NCBI GenBank assembly: GCA_039725955.1
Contig: CP091034.1
Location: forward strand, 124,001 to 188,000
DNA: 64,000 nt
Direction of reading: 5' to 3'
DNA from: Sinorhizobium sp. B11
Lineage (GTDB): Bacteria > Pseudomonadota > Alphaproteobacteria > Rhizobiales > Rhizobiaceae
Part shown: piece after piece, positions 26,809 through 36,588 of the stretch
How the letters are laid out: the number at the start of each line of letters is the position of its first letter
How positions within the stretch are numbered: position 1 is the first letter of the stretch
The notes under the pieces: generated by a model
The model's database searches: none
What the model saw: only the letters and a program-made list of their open reading frames with translations
Told to the model about the DNA's origin: nothing
Made by a program: the position numbers and the translations under genes

Positions 26809-27912
26809 ATGAGCACTGCTTCCGTAACACTACCGAGATGGATCAATTACGGTCTGATCCCTCTTTTGAACCTGGTCGTTGCCTTCCTGATCTCCGGCTT
26901 CGTCGTCTGGCTGATCGGCGAAAGCCCCCTGGCTGCCCTCTCGCTGCTCATCGAAGGCGCCTTCGGCAGCGGTGAAGGCATTGGCTTCACGCTCTATTAC
27001 GCGACCAGTTTCATTTTCACCGGCCTTTCCGTTGCCGTCGCCATTCATGCCGGCCTCTTCAACATCGGCTCAGAAGGCCAGGCCTATGTCGGCGGCCTTG
27101 GCTGTGCGCTGGTGGCGCTGGCGCTCGACAACTATGTACCCTGGTATGTGACGATGCCGATCGCCGTTATCGGAGCCGGTCTCTTCGGGGCAGCCTGGGC
27201 CTTCATTCCCGCCTTCCTGCAGGCCAAGCGCGGCAGCCACATCGTCATCACGACGATCATGTTCAACTATATCGCAGCCGCCCTTATGGTCTATTTGCTG
27301 GTGCATGTGCTGATCGTGCCGGGCAAGATGGCGCCGGAAACCCGCACCTTTCTCGAGGGCGGGCAGCTTCCGAAGCTCGGCTGGGTCATGACCATGTTCG
27401 GTTCCAAGCTCGGTGCGGCCCCGTTCAACGTCTCCTTCATCATCGCGCTGTTCGCCGCGTGGTTCGTCTGGGTGCTGGTCTGGCGCAGCAAGCTCGGCTT
27501 CGATATGCGCACGCTGGGCGTCAGCCCGACAGCCGCCGCCTATGCCGGCACGCCTCATGCGCGCACCATCATCATCGCCATGCTGCTGTCAGGCGCGCTC
27601 GCCGGCATGATGGCGCTCAATCCGGTCATGGGCTCGTCGGCCCGTCTGCAGGTGGAGTTCGTCGGTGGCGCCGGCTTCGTCGGCATCGCCGTGTCGCTGA
27701 TGGGACGAAACCATCCGCTCGGCATCATCTTCGCAGCGATCCTTTTCGGCGTCCTCTATCAGGGCGGCGACTGGATCTCCTTCGAAATGCCCAACATCAC
27801 CCGCGAGATGATCCTCGTCATCCAGGGTCTGGTGATCCTGTTTGCCGGTGCGCTGGAATACATGTTCCGCCCGGCAATGGTGCGCATCTACCAGCAGTTC
27901 AAGCGAGCCTGA
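26809..27912 (+). CDS. Nucleoside ABC transporter permease 1
   Basis: A 367-residue inner-membrane protein of the BPD_transp_2 family with about ten hydrophobic segments. Landmarks: GLFNIGSEGQAYVGGLG, RGSHIVITTIMFNYIAAALMVYLLVH, and FVGIAVSLMGRNHPLGIIFAAILFGVLYQGG. It starts at ATG 26809, 8 bases after the ATPase stop, and is followed 11 bases later by the second permease. The pair forms the heteromeric channel of the BMP importer. Confidence 0.92.
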   Translation: MSTASVTLPRWINYGLIPLLNLVVAFLISGFVVWLIGESPLAALSLLIEGAFGSGEGIGFTLYYATSFIFTGLSVAVAIHAGLFNIGSEGQAYVGGLGCALVALALDNYVPWYVTMPIAVIGAGLFGAAWAFIPAFLQAKRGSHIVITTIMFNYIAAALMVYLLVHVLIVPGKMAPETRTFLEGGQLPKLGWVMTMFGSKLGAAPFNVSFIIALFAAWFVWVLVWRSKLGFDMRTLGVSPTAAAYAGTPHARTIIIAMLLSGALAGMMALNPVMGSSARLQVEFVGGAGFVGIAVSLMGRNHPLGIIFAAILFGVLYQGGDWISFEMPNITREMILVIQGLVILFAGALEYMFRPAMVRIYQQFKRA

Positions 27913-27922
27913 GGAACAGACG

Positions 27923-28894
27923 ATGGAATATTATGAAATTTTCATCAGCGTTCTGAGTTCGACGATCCGGCTCTCCATTCCGCTGATCTTTACCGCACTT
28001 GCCGGCCTGTTTTCCGAACGCGCCGGCATCTTCGATATAGGTCTCGAAGGCAAGATGTTGGGCTCTGCCTTCGCGGCCGCCTGTGTGGCCTATCTCACTG
28101 GCTCGGCCTGGGCAGGCTTGGGCGCCGGTGTGGTCTGCTCGGTGGCGCTCAGCCTCGTGCATGGCTTTGCCTCGATCACCAATCGCGGCAACCAGATCAT
28201 CTCGGGCGTGGCCATCAACTTCTTCATCGCCGGTATCACCATCGTGCTCGGCCAGGCCTGGTTCGGCCAGGGCGGCCGCACGCCGCAGCTCGCGCCCGAC
28301 GCCCGCTTCGCACCGATCATTCTGCCGGGTGCCGATGCTATCAGGGACGTGCCACTCATTGGCCCGCTCTATGCCGGCGTGATCTCCGGCAACAATATCC
28401 TGACCTATCTCGCCTTTCTCGCCGTGCCCTTCTCCTGGTGGGTCCTCTACCGCACGCGTTTCGGCTTGCGTCTTCGTGCTGTCGGCGAAAATCCGGGTGC
28501 GGTGGATACGGCTGGTATTTCGGTAACCTGGCTGCGTTACCGCGCTGTCATGTGCGCCGGCATCCTCTGCGGCTTCTCTGGCACCTATCTGGCGATCGCC
28601 CAATCGGCGGCCTTCATCAAGGACATGTCGGCGGGCAAGGGCTATATCGCGCTTGCCGCGCTCGTCTTTGCCAAGTGGAGGCCGGTGCCGGTCATGTTCG
28701 CCTGCCTGCTCTTCGGCTTCCTCGATGCGTTGGCGAATTTCATGCAGGGCAAACAGGTGCCGCTGATCGGCGAGGTACCGGTACAGGTTTTCCAGGCACT
28801 GCCCTATATCCTGACCTGTGTTCTGCTCGCCGGCTTCATCGGCGTTGCAATTCCGCCGAAGGCCGGCGGCGTGCCCTATACGAAGGAGCGTTGA
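27923..28894 (+). CDS. Nucleoside ABC transporter permease 2
   Basis: A 323-residue BPD_transp_2 permease, partner of the preceding gene. Landmarks: PLIFTALAGLFSERAGIFDIGLEGKMLGSAF, RGNQIISGVAINFFIAGI, GENPGAVDTAGISVTWLRY and GKGYIALAALVFAKWRPVPVMFACLLFGFLDAL. The ATG at 27923 gives the common MEYYEIFISVLSSTI start. The stop is followed one base later by the cdd start codon (TGATATG). Confidence 0.92.
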   Translation: MEYYEIFISVLSSTIRLSIPLIFTALAGLFSERAGIFDIGLEGKMLGSAFAAACVAYLTGSAWAGLGAGVVCSVALSLVHGFASITNRGNQIISGVAINFFIAGITIVLGQAWFGQGGRTPQLAPDARFAPIILPGADAIRDVPLIGPLYAGVISGNNILTYLAFLAVPFSWWVLYRTRFGLRLRAVGENPGAVDTAGISVTWLRYRAVMCAGILCGFSGTYLAIAQSAAFIKDMSAGKGYIALAALVFAKWRPVPVMFACLLFGFLDALANFMQGKQVPLIGEVPVQVFQALPYILTCVLLAGFIGVAIPPKAGGVPYTKER

Positions 28895-28895
28895 T

Positions 28896-29285
28896 ATGTC
28901 TCACGACCTGTTCGAAGCCGCGCGCGGCGCCATGGCCTTCGCGCACGCTCCTTATTCCAAGTTCCCGGTCGGCGCGGCGATCCGCGCCGAGGATGGCAAG
29001 GTCTATACCGGCGCCAATATCGAGAACCTCTCCTTCCCTCAAGGGTGGTGCGCCGAGCCGACGGCGATCGGCGCCATGATCATGGGTGGCGCGAAGAAGA
29101 TCGTCGAAATGGCCGTCATCGCCGAAAAACTGCCGCTCTGCCCGCCTTGCGGCGGCTGCCGGCAGAAGATCTCGGAATTCGCCGGCAAGGACACGAAGAT
29201 CTACCTTTGCGACGAAGCCGGCGTGAAGAAGACGATGACCATGGAACAGCTTCTTCCCTTCAGCTTCGAGACGGAACTCGGATGA
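28896..29285 (+). CDS. cdd: Cytidine deaminase
   Basis: Zinc enzyme that converts cytidine and deoxycytidine to uridine and deoxyuridine. The 129 residues match the small homotetrameric class. The active-site motif is WCAEPTAI (Cys-Ala-Glu) and the second zinc motif is LPPCGGCRQ-like (CPPCGGCRQ). GANIENLSFPQG holds the ribose-binding Asn. It is directly downstream of the importer and overlaps the next gene by ATGA. Confidence 0.95.
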   Translation: MSHDLFEAARGAMAFAHAPYSKFPVGAAIRAEDGKVYTGANIENLSFPQGWCAEPTAIGAMIMGGAKKIVEMAVIAEKLPLCPPCGGCRQKISEFAGKDTKIYLCDEAGVKKTMTMEQLLPFSFETELG

Positions 29286-30076
29286 TCGCGACCATCGATC
29301 TGCTCGCGGCTCTGCTCGGCGGGCTCAAACCGCGCTACGGCATCGTGCTCGGCTCCGGCCTCGGCTCGCTTGTCAGCGAGCTTACCGATGTCGTGTGCAT
29401 TCCTTACAAGGACCTGCCGGGTTTCCCGGTCAGCGCCGTCTCCGGCCATGCCGGAGAGGTCGTCGCCGGCCATCTCGGCTCGGTGCCGGTCATCATGCTC
29501 TCCGGCCGCGTCCACTATTATGAGAAGGGCGATGCCAATGCCATGCGCCTGCCGATCGAGGTCTTGCACGCCCTCGGCGTCGAGGCCCTGATCCTCACCA
29601 ATTCGGCGGGCTCACTGAAAGACGACATTCCGCCCGGCTCGGTCATGCAGATTGCCGACCACATCAATTATTCCGGCATGAACCCGCTGATCGGGCAGGA
29701 GAGCGATCATCGTTTCGTCGGCATGACCAACGCTTATGATGCCGAGCTTTCGGCGGCGATGCAAAAGGCAGCGAAGACGCTCGGCATCCCGCTCGCAAGC
29801 GGCGTCTACATGTGGTTCTCGGGCCCGAGCTTCGAAACGCCGGCCGAAATCCGCATGGCGCGTATTCTCGGCGCCGATGCGGTCGGCATGTCGACCGTGC
29901 CTGAAGTCATCATCGCAAGAATGCTGGGCCTGAGGGTTGCGGCAGCCTCGGTAATCACCAACTATGGGGCTGGCATGACCGGAAACGAGCTCAGCCACGA
30001 GGAAACCAAGGATATGGCGCCGGTTGGCGGTGCCCGTCTCGCCGCCATACTCAAAGAAATGATTGCCGGACACTGA
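29282..30076 (+). CDS. punA: Purine nucleoside phosphorylase (trimeric, PNP/MTAP family)
   Basis: Phosphorolysis of purine (deoxy)nucleosides to base and (deoxy)ribose 1-phosphate. The protein has 264 residues. Motifs: IVLGSGLGSL (phosphate loop), VSGHAGEVV, GRVHYYEKGD, LTNSAGSL, SGPSFETPAEIRM, VGMSTVPEV and ITNYGAGM. The set matches the trimeric PNP family rather than hexameric DeoD. It overlaps cdd by ATGA and is followed 21 bases later by deoC. Confidence 0.94.
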   Translation: MIATIDLLAALLGGLKPRYGIVLGSGLGSLVSELTDVVCIPYKDLPGFPVSAVSGHAGEVVAGHLGSVPVIMLSGRVHYYEKGDANAMRLPIEVLHALGVEALILTNSAGSLKDDIPPGSVMQIADHINYSGMNPLIGQESDHRFVGMTNAYDAELSAAMQKAAKTLGIPLASGVYMWFSGPSFETPAEIRMARILGADAVGMSTVPEVIIARMLGLRVAAASVITNYGAGMTGNELSHEETKDMAPVGGARLAAILKEMIAGH

Positions 30077-30097
30077 TTGCCGGTGGAGGAAGCGAAA

Positions 30098-30874
30098 ATG
30101 AACAGCCATTCCAGCCGGGAAACGGCCGCCGTCGCCCTTTCCCTTCTCGATCTCACAAACCTGAAGGACGATTGCACCCAGGAGCAGATCGACACGCTTT
30201 GCGCCCGCGCGCAGACACCCTATGGCAGCAGCGCGGCAATCTGCATCTGGCCTCGTTTCGTCGCCCATGCCCGCATCGTGCTCGGCAAGGGCCACCCGGT
30301 CCGTATTGCGACCGTTGTCAATTTTCCCTCCGGTGATATGGAAATCGCCGATGTCGCCGCCGAAACGCGTGAGGCGATCGCCGATGGCGCCGATGAGATC
30401 GATCTCGTCATCCCCTATCGCAAGCTGATGGCAGGCAACGAGAAGGCCGTTATCGATATGGTCGCGGCCGTGCGCGCCGAATGTGTTGCGCCTGTCCTGT
30501 TGAAGGTCATTATCGAAGCCGGCGAGCTGAAGGATGCCGCTCTCATCCGCCGCGCCTCGGAACTGGCGATCGAAGCCGGCACCGATTTCATCAAGACCTC
30601 CACCGGCAAGGTCGCCGTCAACGCGACGCTCGAAGCGGCCGACATCATGATCCGCGCGATCCGCGAGAGTGGTCGCAAGGTGGGCTTCAAGCCGGCCGGC
30701 GGCATATCGACCGTCGCCGATGCTGCCCTTTATCTGAGCCTTGCCGAAACCATCATGACGCCGGACTGGGCGATGCCCTCCACCTTTCGTTTCGGCGCGT
30801 CCGGCCTGCTCGACAATATCCTCTCCGTTCTCAGCGGCACGGAGCCGAAGCCGGCGGCAGCCTCGAGCTATTGA
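30098..30874 (+). CDS. deoC: Deoxyribose-phosphate aldolase
   Basis: Splits 2-deoxyribose 5-phosphate into acetaldehyde and glyceraldehyde 3-phosphate, the exit from deoxynucleoside breakdown. The protein has 258 residues from ATG 30098, preceded by GGAGGAAGCG. The Schiff-base lysine lies in the motif TDFIKTSTGK; EIDLVIPYRKL and KVIIEAGEL are also family text. GFKPAGGIST binds phosphate. deoA begins one base after its stop. Confidence 0.95.
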   Translation: MNSHSSRETAAVALSLLDLTNLKDDCTQEQIDTLCARAQTPYGSSAAICIWPRFVAHARIVLGKGHPVRIATVVNFPSGDMEIADVAAETREAIADGADEIDLVIPYRKLMAGNEKAVIDMVAAVRAECVAPVLLKVIIEAGELKDAALIRRASELAIEAGTDFIKTSTGKVAVNATLEAADIMIRAIRESGRKVGFKPAGGISTVADAALYLSLAETIMTPDWAMPSTFRFGASGLLDNILSVLSGTEPKPAAASSY

Positions 30875-30875
30875 G

Positions 30876-32183
30876 ATGATCCCGCAGGAGATCATCCGCC
30901 AGAAGCGCAACGGCGCGGAACTGCCGACTGGTGATATCGACGCCTTTATCGCGGCGCTGGCTGCCGGCAATCTGTCGGAAGGCCAGATCGGCGCATTCGC
31001 CATGGCCGTCTGGTTCAAGGGCATGTCGCGCACCGAGACCGTTGCACTGACGCTCGCCATGGCGCGCTCCGGCGACATGCTCTCCTGGGAAGGCATCGGC
31101 CGGCCAGTCGCAGACAAGCACTCGACCGGCGGGGTGGGCGACAACGTCTCGCTGATGCTTGCCCCGATTGCCGCTGCCTGCGGTCTGGCCGTACCGATGA
31201 TATCAGGTCGCGGCCTTGGCCATACCGGTGGAACGCTGGACAAGCTCGAATCCATTCCAGGCTATACGATCAATCCGGATGCCGGTCTCTTCCGCAAGGT
31301 GGTGAAAGAGGTCGGCTGCGCCATCATCGGCCCGACCGGTGCTTTGGCGCCGGCCGACGGCAGGCTCTATGCCGTGCGCGATGTAACGGCGACCGTCGAT
31401 TCCATCCCGCTGATCACAGCCTCTATCCTCTCGAAGAAACTTGCCGCCGGCCTTCAGACCCTGGTGCTCGATGTCAAAACCGGTAACGGCGCCTTCATGG
31501 CCGATCCGGAGCAGGCAATCGTGCTGGCGCATTCCCTGGTGGAGGTCGCAAATGGCGCGGGTGTGAAGACATCTGCGCTGATCACGGACATGAACCAACC
31601 GCTTGCCGATAGCGCCGGCAATGCCGTGGAAGTCCGCAACTGCCTCGATTTTCTGGCAGGGCGAAAGACCGGTACCCGCCTCGAAACGATCGTGCTTGCC
31701 TTTGCCGCCGAAATGCTCGTGCAGTCGGGTATCGCGACTTCGCTTCTCGAGGCGGAGAGCAAGGCGCAGGATGCTCTCTCTTCCGGCAACGCTGTGGAGA
31801 TCTTCGCGCGCATGGTCCATATGCTCGGCGGCCCGGCCGATCTTCTGGAACGGCCGGATGCCTATCTGCGCAAGGCGCCCGTCGAACGGCCGGTTCCGGC
31901 ATCGCGCGCCGGCTGGCTCGCCGCCTGCGATGCCCGTGATGTCGGCGTCAGCGTCATCGATCTCGGCGGCGGACGACGCCATCCGGCCGACCGGATCGAC
32001 CACAGCGTCGGCTTCACCGGCCTGCTGCCGCTTGGAACGCATGTGCATGAGGGCGATCCGATCGCGCTCGTTCACGCGGCAGACGAGGCTTCGGCCGAAA
32101 AGGCCGTCGCCTCTCTTGCTGCAAACTATCGTATTGCAGACGAGAAGCCGGAGCTTCCACCTGTCATCGCCGGCCGTATCTGA
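30876..32183 (+). CDS. deoA: Thymidine phosphorylase
   Basis: Converts thymidine and deoxyuridine with phosphate to the base and 2-deoxyribose 1-phosphate. The protein has 435 residues. The phosphate-binding KHSTGGVGDNVSL (about 83-95) and the family signature ISGRGLGHTGGTLDKLES (about 109-126) are intact, and the VKTGNGAFM segment follows. It is the last gene of the plus-strand nucleoside operon and is convergent with the aspartic protease gene 7 bases away. Confidence 0.96.
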   Translation: MIPQEIIRQKRNGAELPTGDIDAFIAALAAGNLSEGQIGAFAMAVWFKGMSRTETVALTLAMARSGDMLSWEGIGRPVADKHSTGGVGDNVSLMLAPIAAACGLAVPMISGRGLGHTGGTLDKLESIPGYTINPDAGLFRKVVKEVGCAIIGPTGALAPADGRLYAVRDVTATVDSIPLITASILSKKLAAGLQTLVLDVKTGNGAFMADPEQAIVLAHSLVEVANGAGVKTSALITDMNQPLADSAGNAVEVRNCLDFLAGRKTGTRLETIVLAFAAEMLVQSGIATSLLEAESKAQDALSSGNAVEIFARMVHMLGGPADLLERPDAYLRKAPVERPVPASRAGWLAACDARDVGVSVIDLGGGRRHPADRIDHSVGFTGLLPLGTHVHEGDPIALVHAADEASAEKAVASLAANYRIADEKPELPPVIAGRI

Positions 32184-32189
32184 TGGAAT

Positions 32190-32720
32190 TTACTGCTTGA
32201 GGCTGAGGGAGCCGTCGGCCACGGAATAGGAGGCAAGCTTCTGCAGGAAGCTCATGCCAACAAGCGTGCCGCTCAACGCCTCGTCTTTCAACACGAAGGC
32301 TTCGACGCTGCGAACGCGAATGCCGCCGATCTCTATGCGATCGAGCGTCACATGCGCCGCCTTGGTCTGGCCGTTCGCGGTATTGACTGCATAGCGGAAA
32401 TCGAGCTGGTTGCCGGTAAAGCCGAGCCTGCGGGCGAGGCTTTCGTTCAGCGCGACAAAGGTGGCGCCGGTATCGATCAACCCCTGTACGGGCTTGCCGT
32501 TCATCCTGAAATTGCCGGTATAATGACCCTGAGCATCGGCCTGCAGGCGGATCATGCCGCCATCGGCGATCGTGGCCGGCGCATCGGGCGCGCTATCCTC
32601 GGTCGAGACGAAATTTGCGGAAATCGTATTGCCGGGCTGCGTCGTGCGGGTGAGCAGGGAAGGCACTTGTGTCGCCAGCGCAGCCGCGATGCTGGCAAAT
32701 ATGACGGTACGCATGAGCAT
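32190..32720 (-). CDS. Clan AA retropepsin-like aspartic protease (TIGR02281 type)
   Basis: About 176 residues from ATG 32720 (another ATG at 32714). An N-terminal membrane or signal segment (TVIFASIAAALATQVPSLL) is followed by a single retropepsin-like domain with the catalytic motif GLIDTGATFVALNE (Asp at about residue 95) and the late LVGMSFLQKLASY hydrophobic-glycine segment. Such proteins are common in alphaproteobacteria and presumably dimerise in the periplasm; substrates are unknown. It sits between the two halves of the nucleoside salvage island, with no obvious link to it. Confidence 0.85.
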   Translation of the reverse strand: MLMRTVIFASIAAALATQVPSLLTRTTQPGNTISANFVSTEDSAPDAPATIADGGMIRLQADAQGHYTGNFRMNGKPVQGLIDTGATFVALNESLARRLGFTGNQLDFRYAVNTANGQTKAAHVTLDRIEIGGIRVRSVEAFVLKDEALSGTLVGMSFLQKLASYSVADGSLSLKQ

Positions 32721-32813
32721 GAAACAGAAATCCTTCCTGTATAAACCCCGCCTCATGCGGGACCTCACACTTCAATCAGCTAAGCCATAAGTGCTGAAAA
32801 GTTGCTAACGGCG

Positions 32814-32847
32814 ACATAAAAAGGCCCGGGACGAACCGCCCGGGCCT
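32814..32847 (-). terminator. Rho-independent terminator after upp
   Basis: A 9-bp stem (AGGCCCGGG / CCCGGGCCT) with an 8-base loop, followed on the minus strand by TTTTTATGTCG. It lies 33 bases after the upp stop. Confidence 0.8.
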
Positions 32848-32879
32848 GAAGGATTTGGAATTGGTAAAGGAAATTGAAA

Positions 32880-33509
32880 CTATTTGGTTCCGTACATCCG
32901 GTCGCCGGCATCACCGAGACCGGGCACGATATAGCCCTTCTCGTTCAGATGGCTGTCGATCGCTGCTGTGAAGACCGGAACATCGGGATGCGCGGCGCGG
33001 AAGTTCTTGATGCCTTCAGGAGCCGCCAGCAGGCAGAGGAAACGGATATTGTGCGCTCCGCGCTCCTTCAGCTTGTCGATGGCGGCAATTGAGGAGTTGC
33101 CGGTCGCAAGCATCGGATCGACGACGATGATCAGACGCTCGGCGACATCTTCAGGCGCCTTGAAGTAATATTCGACCGGCTGCAGCGTCTCATGGTCGCG
33201 ATAGACGCCGATATGGGAAACGCGGGCGGAAGGGACCAGATCGAGCATGCCTTCCAGGAGCCCGTTGCCGGCGCGCAGGATGGAGGCAAAGACCAGCTTC
33301 TTGCCTTCGAGGATCGGCGACTGCATCTCCTGGATCGGCGTTTCGATCGTCTCCATCGTCAGTTCCAGATCGCGCGTCACCTCATAGCAGAGCAGTGTCG
33401 AGATTTCGCGCAACAGCCGGCGGAAGCTGCCTGTCGAGGTTTCCTTACGCCGCATGATGGTGAGTTTGTGCTGCACGAGCGGGTGATCGATGACTGTGAC
33501 GCCGTCCAT
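32880..33509 (-). CDS. upp: Uracil phosphoribosyltransferase
   Basis: Salvages uracil with PRPP to UMP. The start [20 protein letters not shown] at 33509 gives 209 residues, the normal length, and follows GGAAGG. The open frame runs 20 codons further up to an ATG at 33569, and an ATG at 33554 also has a GGAGG upstream, so a short N-terminal extension is possible. The PRPP motif [18 protein letters not shown] and the uracil-binding [17 protein letters not shown] are intact. It follows add on the minus strand after about 110 bases. Confidence 0.95.
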   Translation of the reverse strand: MDGVTVIDHPLVQHKLTIMRRKETSTGSFRRLLREISTLLCYEVTRDLELTMETIETPIQEMQSPILEGKKLVFASILRAGNGLLEGMLDLVPSARVSHIGVYRDHETLQPVEYYFKAPEDVAERLIIVVDPMLATGNSSIAAIDKLKERGAHNIRFLCLLAAPEGIKNFRAAHPDVPVFTAAIDSHLNEKGYIVPGLGDAGDRMYGTK

Positions 33510-33619
33510 AGGGAAACCTTCCAATTCTTTGTTCTTATCGGCTGTTTCTTCCATGGAAATCGCCTCCACTGCAATAGCGGAGACCGATTTGCCTGGACCA
33601 TTAACAATCCCGCGCGCCT

Positions 33620-34588
33620 TTAAAGGCGGGCAAGCAACGCCTTGCGTGTCTCTTCGTCGACGAAGGCGGCCTCGATGGCCGTTCGCGTCATAGCATTGAT
33701 TTCAGCATCGCTGAAGGCAAAGGCCTCCGAGGCAAGCTCGTATTCCCGCTTGAGCGATGTGTGGAAGAAGGGTGGATCGTCGGAGCTGATCGTCACCTTG
33801 ACGCCCGCTTCTCTCAGTCTGCGCAACGGATGCGATGCGAAGTCTGGAAAGACCTTGAGCGCGATGTTTGAACCAGGGCAGACCTCCAGCACCGTGCCGA
33901 GGCCCGCCAGCCGCCTGATGAGGTCGGCGTCCTCGATCGCCCGTACGCCATGGCCGATACGCGAGGGACGCACCTCGTCCAATGCGTCCGAAACGCTGAA
34001 GGCGCCGCAAACTTCACCGGCATGGATGGTGAGGCCGAGCCCTGCATCGCGGGCGATGTCGAAGGCGCGCGCATAATCGGCGACGCGACCCATCCGCTCC
34101 TCGCCGGCGAGATTGAAGCCTGTTATCAGGGGATTATTGGCCTTCGCCGCATATTCCGCAGCACCGATGACGCTCTCAGGGCCGAAATGCCGTTCCCCGG
34201 TCACGATAAGCCGTGCTTCGATGCCGCTTTTCGCCTTTGCCCGGCGGATGCCTTCACACACACCTGATATATAGGCGTCCGCGCCGAGCCCGATGCGCTT
34301 GCCGTGGTCTGGCGAAACGATGAGCTCGCTGTAGATCGTACCGATGCCGGCAAGTTCCTCCAGATAGGTTTCCGTCAGCAGCGCATAGTCTTCCTCGGTC
34401 TTGTAGACTTCGGAAACCTTGTCGTAGCATTCCAGAAAGCTCGCGAAATCATGCCAGACATAGGCACCGTCCTGCAGGCAGGCGCTGATGTCGATGCCAT
34501 ATTTGCGCGCCTGTGCCTCGGTCAGATCAGGCGGAGCCGCACCCTCCAGATGGCAGTGCAGCTCGACCTTCTTCAAATGCGATGTCAC
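33620..34588 (-). CDS. add: Adenosine deaminase
   Basis: Zinc hydrolase converting (deoxy)adenosine to (deoxy)inosine. The protein has 322 residues. Metal and catalytic residues are visible in [12 protein letters not shown] (about 9-20), [19 protein letters not shown] and [11 protein letters not shown]. The start overlaps the deoB stop by ATGA, so deoB-add are translationally coupled; upp follows. Its product inosine feeds the purine nucleoside phosphorylase on the other strand. Confidence 0.94.
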   Translation of the reverse strand: MTSHLKKVELHCHLEGAAPPDLTEAQARKYGIDISACLQDGAYVWHDFASFLECYDKVSEVYKTEEDYALLTETYLEELAGIGTIYSELIVSPDHGKRIGLGADAYISGVCEGIRRAKAKSGIEARLIVTGERHFGPESVIGAAEYAAKANNPLITGFNLAGEERMGRVADYARAFDIARDAGLGLTIHAGEVCGAFSVSDALDEVRPSRIGHGVRAIEDADLIRRLAGLGTVLEVCPGSNIALKVFPDFASHPLRRLREAGVKVTISSDDPPFFHTSLKREYELASEAFAFSDAEINAMTRTAIEAAFVDEETRKALLARL

Positions 34589-35805
34589 AGAAAACTCCTC
34601 CCATGCGGCCCCGCGGGAATGCCGAGATGCCGCGCAATGCTCTCGCCGATATCGGCATAGGTCCGGCGTATGCCGACCGAACGCGATCTGATGCCGGGAC
34701 CGTAGGCGATGATAGGCACGCGCTCGCGCGTATGGTCCGTGCCGCGCCAGGTCGGATCGCAGCCGTGATCGGCGGTCAGGACCACGAGGTCGCCGGCCCG
34801 CAGCTTCTGATGAACTTCAGTAAGGCGCGTGTCGAAGGCTTCGAGGGCAGCCGCATAGCCCGGCACGTCGCGGCGATGGCCATATACCATGTCGAAATCG
34901 ACGAAATTGGTGAAGACGATATCGCCATCCTCCGCCTCGTCGATTGCGGCAAGGGAAGCATCCATCAGGGCGTCGTTGCCATTTGCCTTGATAACCCGCG
35001 AAACGCCTTGATGGGCGAAGATGTCGCCGATCTTGCCGACCGCATGCACATTACGGCCATGTTGGACAAGCCGGTCGAGCAGCGTCGGCTCCGGAGGCGG
35101 CACCGAGAAGTCACGGCGGTTGCCCGTCCTCTGGAAGGTCGCAGCACTTTGGCCAATGAAAGGACGCGCGATGACGCGGCCGATATTGTAGGGGTCGAGC
35201 AGGCTGCGTGCGATTTGGCAAAAGGTGAGCAGGCGGTCGAGGCCGAAATAGACCTCATGAGCTGCGACCTGGAACACGGAATCCGAGGAGGTATAGCAGA
35301 TCGGCTTGCCGCTGCGCATATGCTCTTCACCGTAGCGGGCAATGATCTCGGTTCCCGAAGCATGGCAATTGCCGAGAATGCCGGGAACGTCAGCCGCGCG
35401 GCAGAGCGCATCGATCAGTTCCTGCGGAAAGGCATCGCCCTCGCTCGGAAAATAACCCCAGTCGAAGGTAACAGGCGTTCCGGCGATTTCCCAATGACCT
35501 GACGGCGTGTCCTTTCCGCGCGACGTTTCGTTGGCAGCGCCGTAGATACCGTAGATCTTGTCCGGCAGCGGCATGCCGGCCGGAAACTGGCCGCTGGCCG
35601 CCCGGGCAATATGCAGCAGCCCGAGCGCAGACATGTTCGGCAGCGCAAGGGGGCCGGAACGGAGTCCGGCTCGGTCGGCTGCACCTGCCGCACAGAATTC
35701 GGCGATATGGCCGAGCGTATCGGCGCCTTCATCGCCATAGGCTGCGGCATCCGGCGCTCCGCCGACACCGAAGGAATCCAGAACGAAGAGAAAGGCCCGC
35801 GCCAT
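34585..35805 (-). CDS. deoB: Phosphopentomutase
   Basis: Interconverts (deoxy)ribose 1-phosphate and 5-phosphate, linking the phosphorylases to deoC and the pentose phosphate pathway. The protein has 406 residues. It belongs to the alkaline phosphatase superfamily: metal motifs [26 protein letters not shown] at the N-terminus, [11 protein letters not shown], and [20 protein letters not shown] near the C-terminus are complete. It is the first gene of the minus-strand deoB-add-upp group. Confidence 0.96.
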   Translation of the reverse strand: MARAFLFVLDSFGVGGAPDAAAYGDEGADTLGHIAEFCAAGAADRAGLRSGPLALPNMSALGLLHIARAASGQFPAGMPLPDKIYGIYGAANETSRGKDTPSGHWEIAGTPVTFDWGYFPSEGDAFPQELIDALCRAADVPGILGNCHASGTEIIARYGEEHMRSGKPICYTSSDSVFQVAAHEVYFGLDRLLTFCQIARSLLDPYNIGRVIARPFIGQSAATFQRTGNRRDFSVPPPEPTLLDRLVQHGRNVHAVGKIGDIFAHQGVSRVIKANGNDALMDASLAAIDEAEDGDIVFTNFVDFDMVYGHRRDVPGYAAALEAFDTRLTEVHQKLRAGDLVVLTADHGCDPTWRGTDHTRERVPIIAYGPGIRSRSVGIRRTYADIGESIARHLGIPAGPHGRSFL

Positions 35806-35925
35806 TTTTCACCCGTATTATCTGCTGTCGTCAGCGTATGGCTGGAACGATCTGTCTGGCGCCAAGCCATATATTGACGGGAACCGCTTGGCAAATTTGA
35901 GCTGTGAAAGCGCCGCGCATCTTGC

Positions 35926-36011
35926 GCTAAAGCGGTTTTGCGAGAACGACATCTATCAAACAGGGACTTAAAGGGTGTCGGCGGATCCTAGCGATCACGA
36001 TACGCTTTAGC
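35926..36011. repeat. Rhizobial-type palindromic intergenic repeat, copy 2
   Basis: An 86-base element with inverted 9-base arms GCTAAAGCG (35926-35934) and CGCTTTAGC (36003-36011). The left part contains CGGTTTTGCGAGAACGACAT, which differs by one base from the core of copy 1 near 17980. The right arm covers the stop codon of the TadE-like gene at 36007, as copy 1 touches the stop of its neighbour. Confidence 0.55.
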
Positions 36012-36588
36012 AGTCGCCGCAGGGAATATTGTCGTTTTGACGCTGGCGATAGAAGTAGCTGCGGCTGATCGTGATGGTGCGTGTCTCTGCCGGCAAGAAG
36101 CTGGGAGCAAAGACGAGCAGCGTGTACGGTATGCTGAGTTCGGTGCGGATGAGGAAGCTGTTTGCCTTCTTCATTTCCGTGGGCACATCGGAAACCGCGC
36201 TGTTCTTGGCATAGGGTGCCGCACCGCTCTGGGCCCAGGACCAAAGAACGGTAGGATTGGCGCTGCCGTCGATCTGGATTGCCGTGACCTTCAACGAAAG
36301 ACCGGAACTGTCATAGGGTGCGAAGATTGCCGGGGCGGCTTTGGCGATATCCGTCAGCGAGCTTTTTGTCACGCTCTGCTGCTGGGTAATGATATCGGCG
36401 ATCGAGCCGGCAGCACGTGTCGTGCGCTTGCTGACGCTGAGCCCGATCGTGATCTCGAACGCGCCGAGATAGAGCATGACGAGAACCGGGAAGATGATTG
36501 CAAACTCGATGGCGCCGACACCCTTGCGGTCGCGTGCAAATCGCCGCGTTGTTGAAGCCAGCCTTATCAGAAGTCCGCGGCGCGCCAT
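36007..36588 (-). CDS. TadE-like minor pseudopilin
   Basis: A 193-residue TadE-family protein of the Flp pilus system. After a basic N-terminus the processing motif KG-VGAIEF (cleavage after Gly, Glu at +5) runs into a membrane segment AIIFPVLVMLYLGAFEITIGL. The rest is periplasmic, with a late CGDC at the C-terminus. It overlaps by one base the start region of the preceding TadE-like gene (36588), so the pair is coupled. It is transcribed away from the pilin genes. Confidence 0.88.
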   Translation of the reverse strand: MARRGLLIRLASTTRRFARDRKGVGAIEFAIIFPVLVMLYLGAFEITIGLSVSKRTTRAAGSIADIITQQQSVTKSSLTDIAKAAPAIFAPYDSSGLSLKVTAIQIDGSANPTVLWSWAQSGAAPYAKNSAVSDVPTEMKKANSFLIRTELSIPYTLLVFAPSFLPAETRTITISRSYFYRQRQNDNIPCGDC

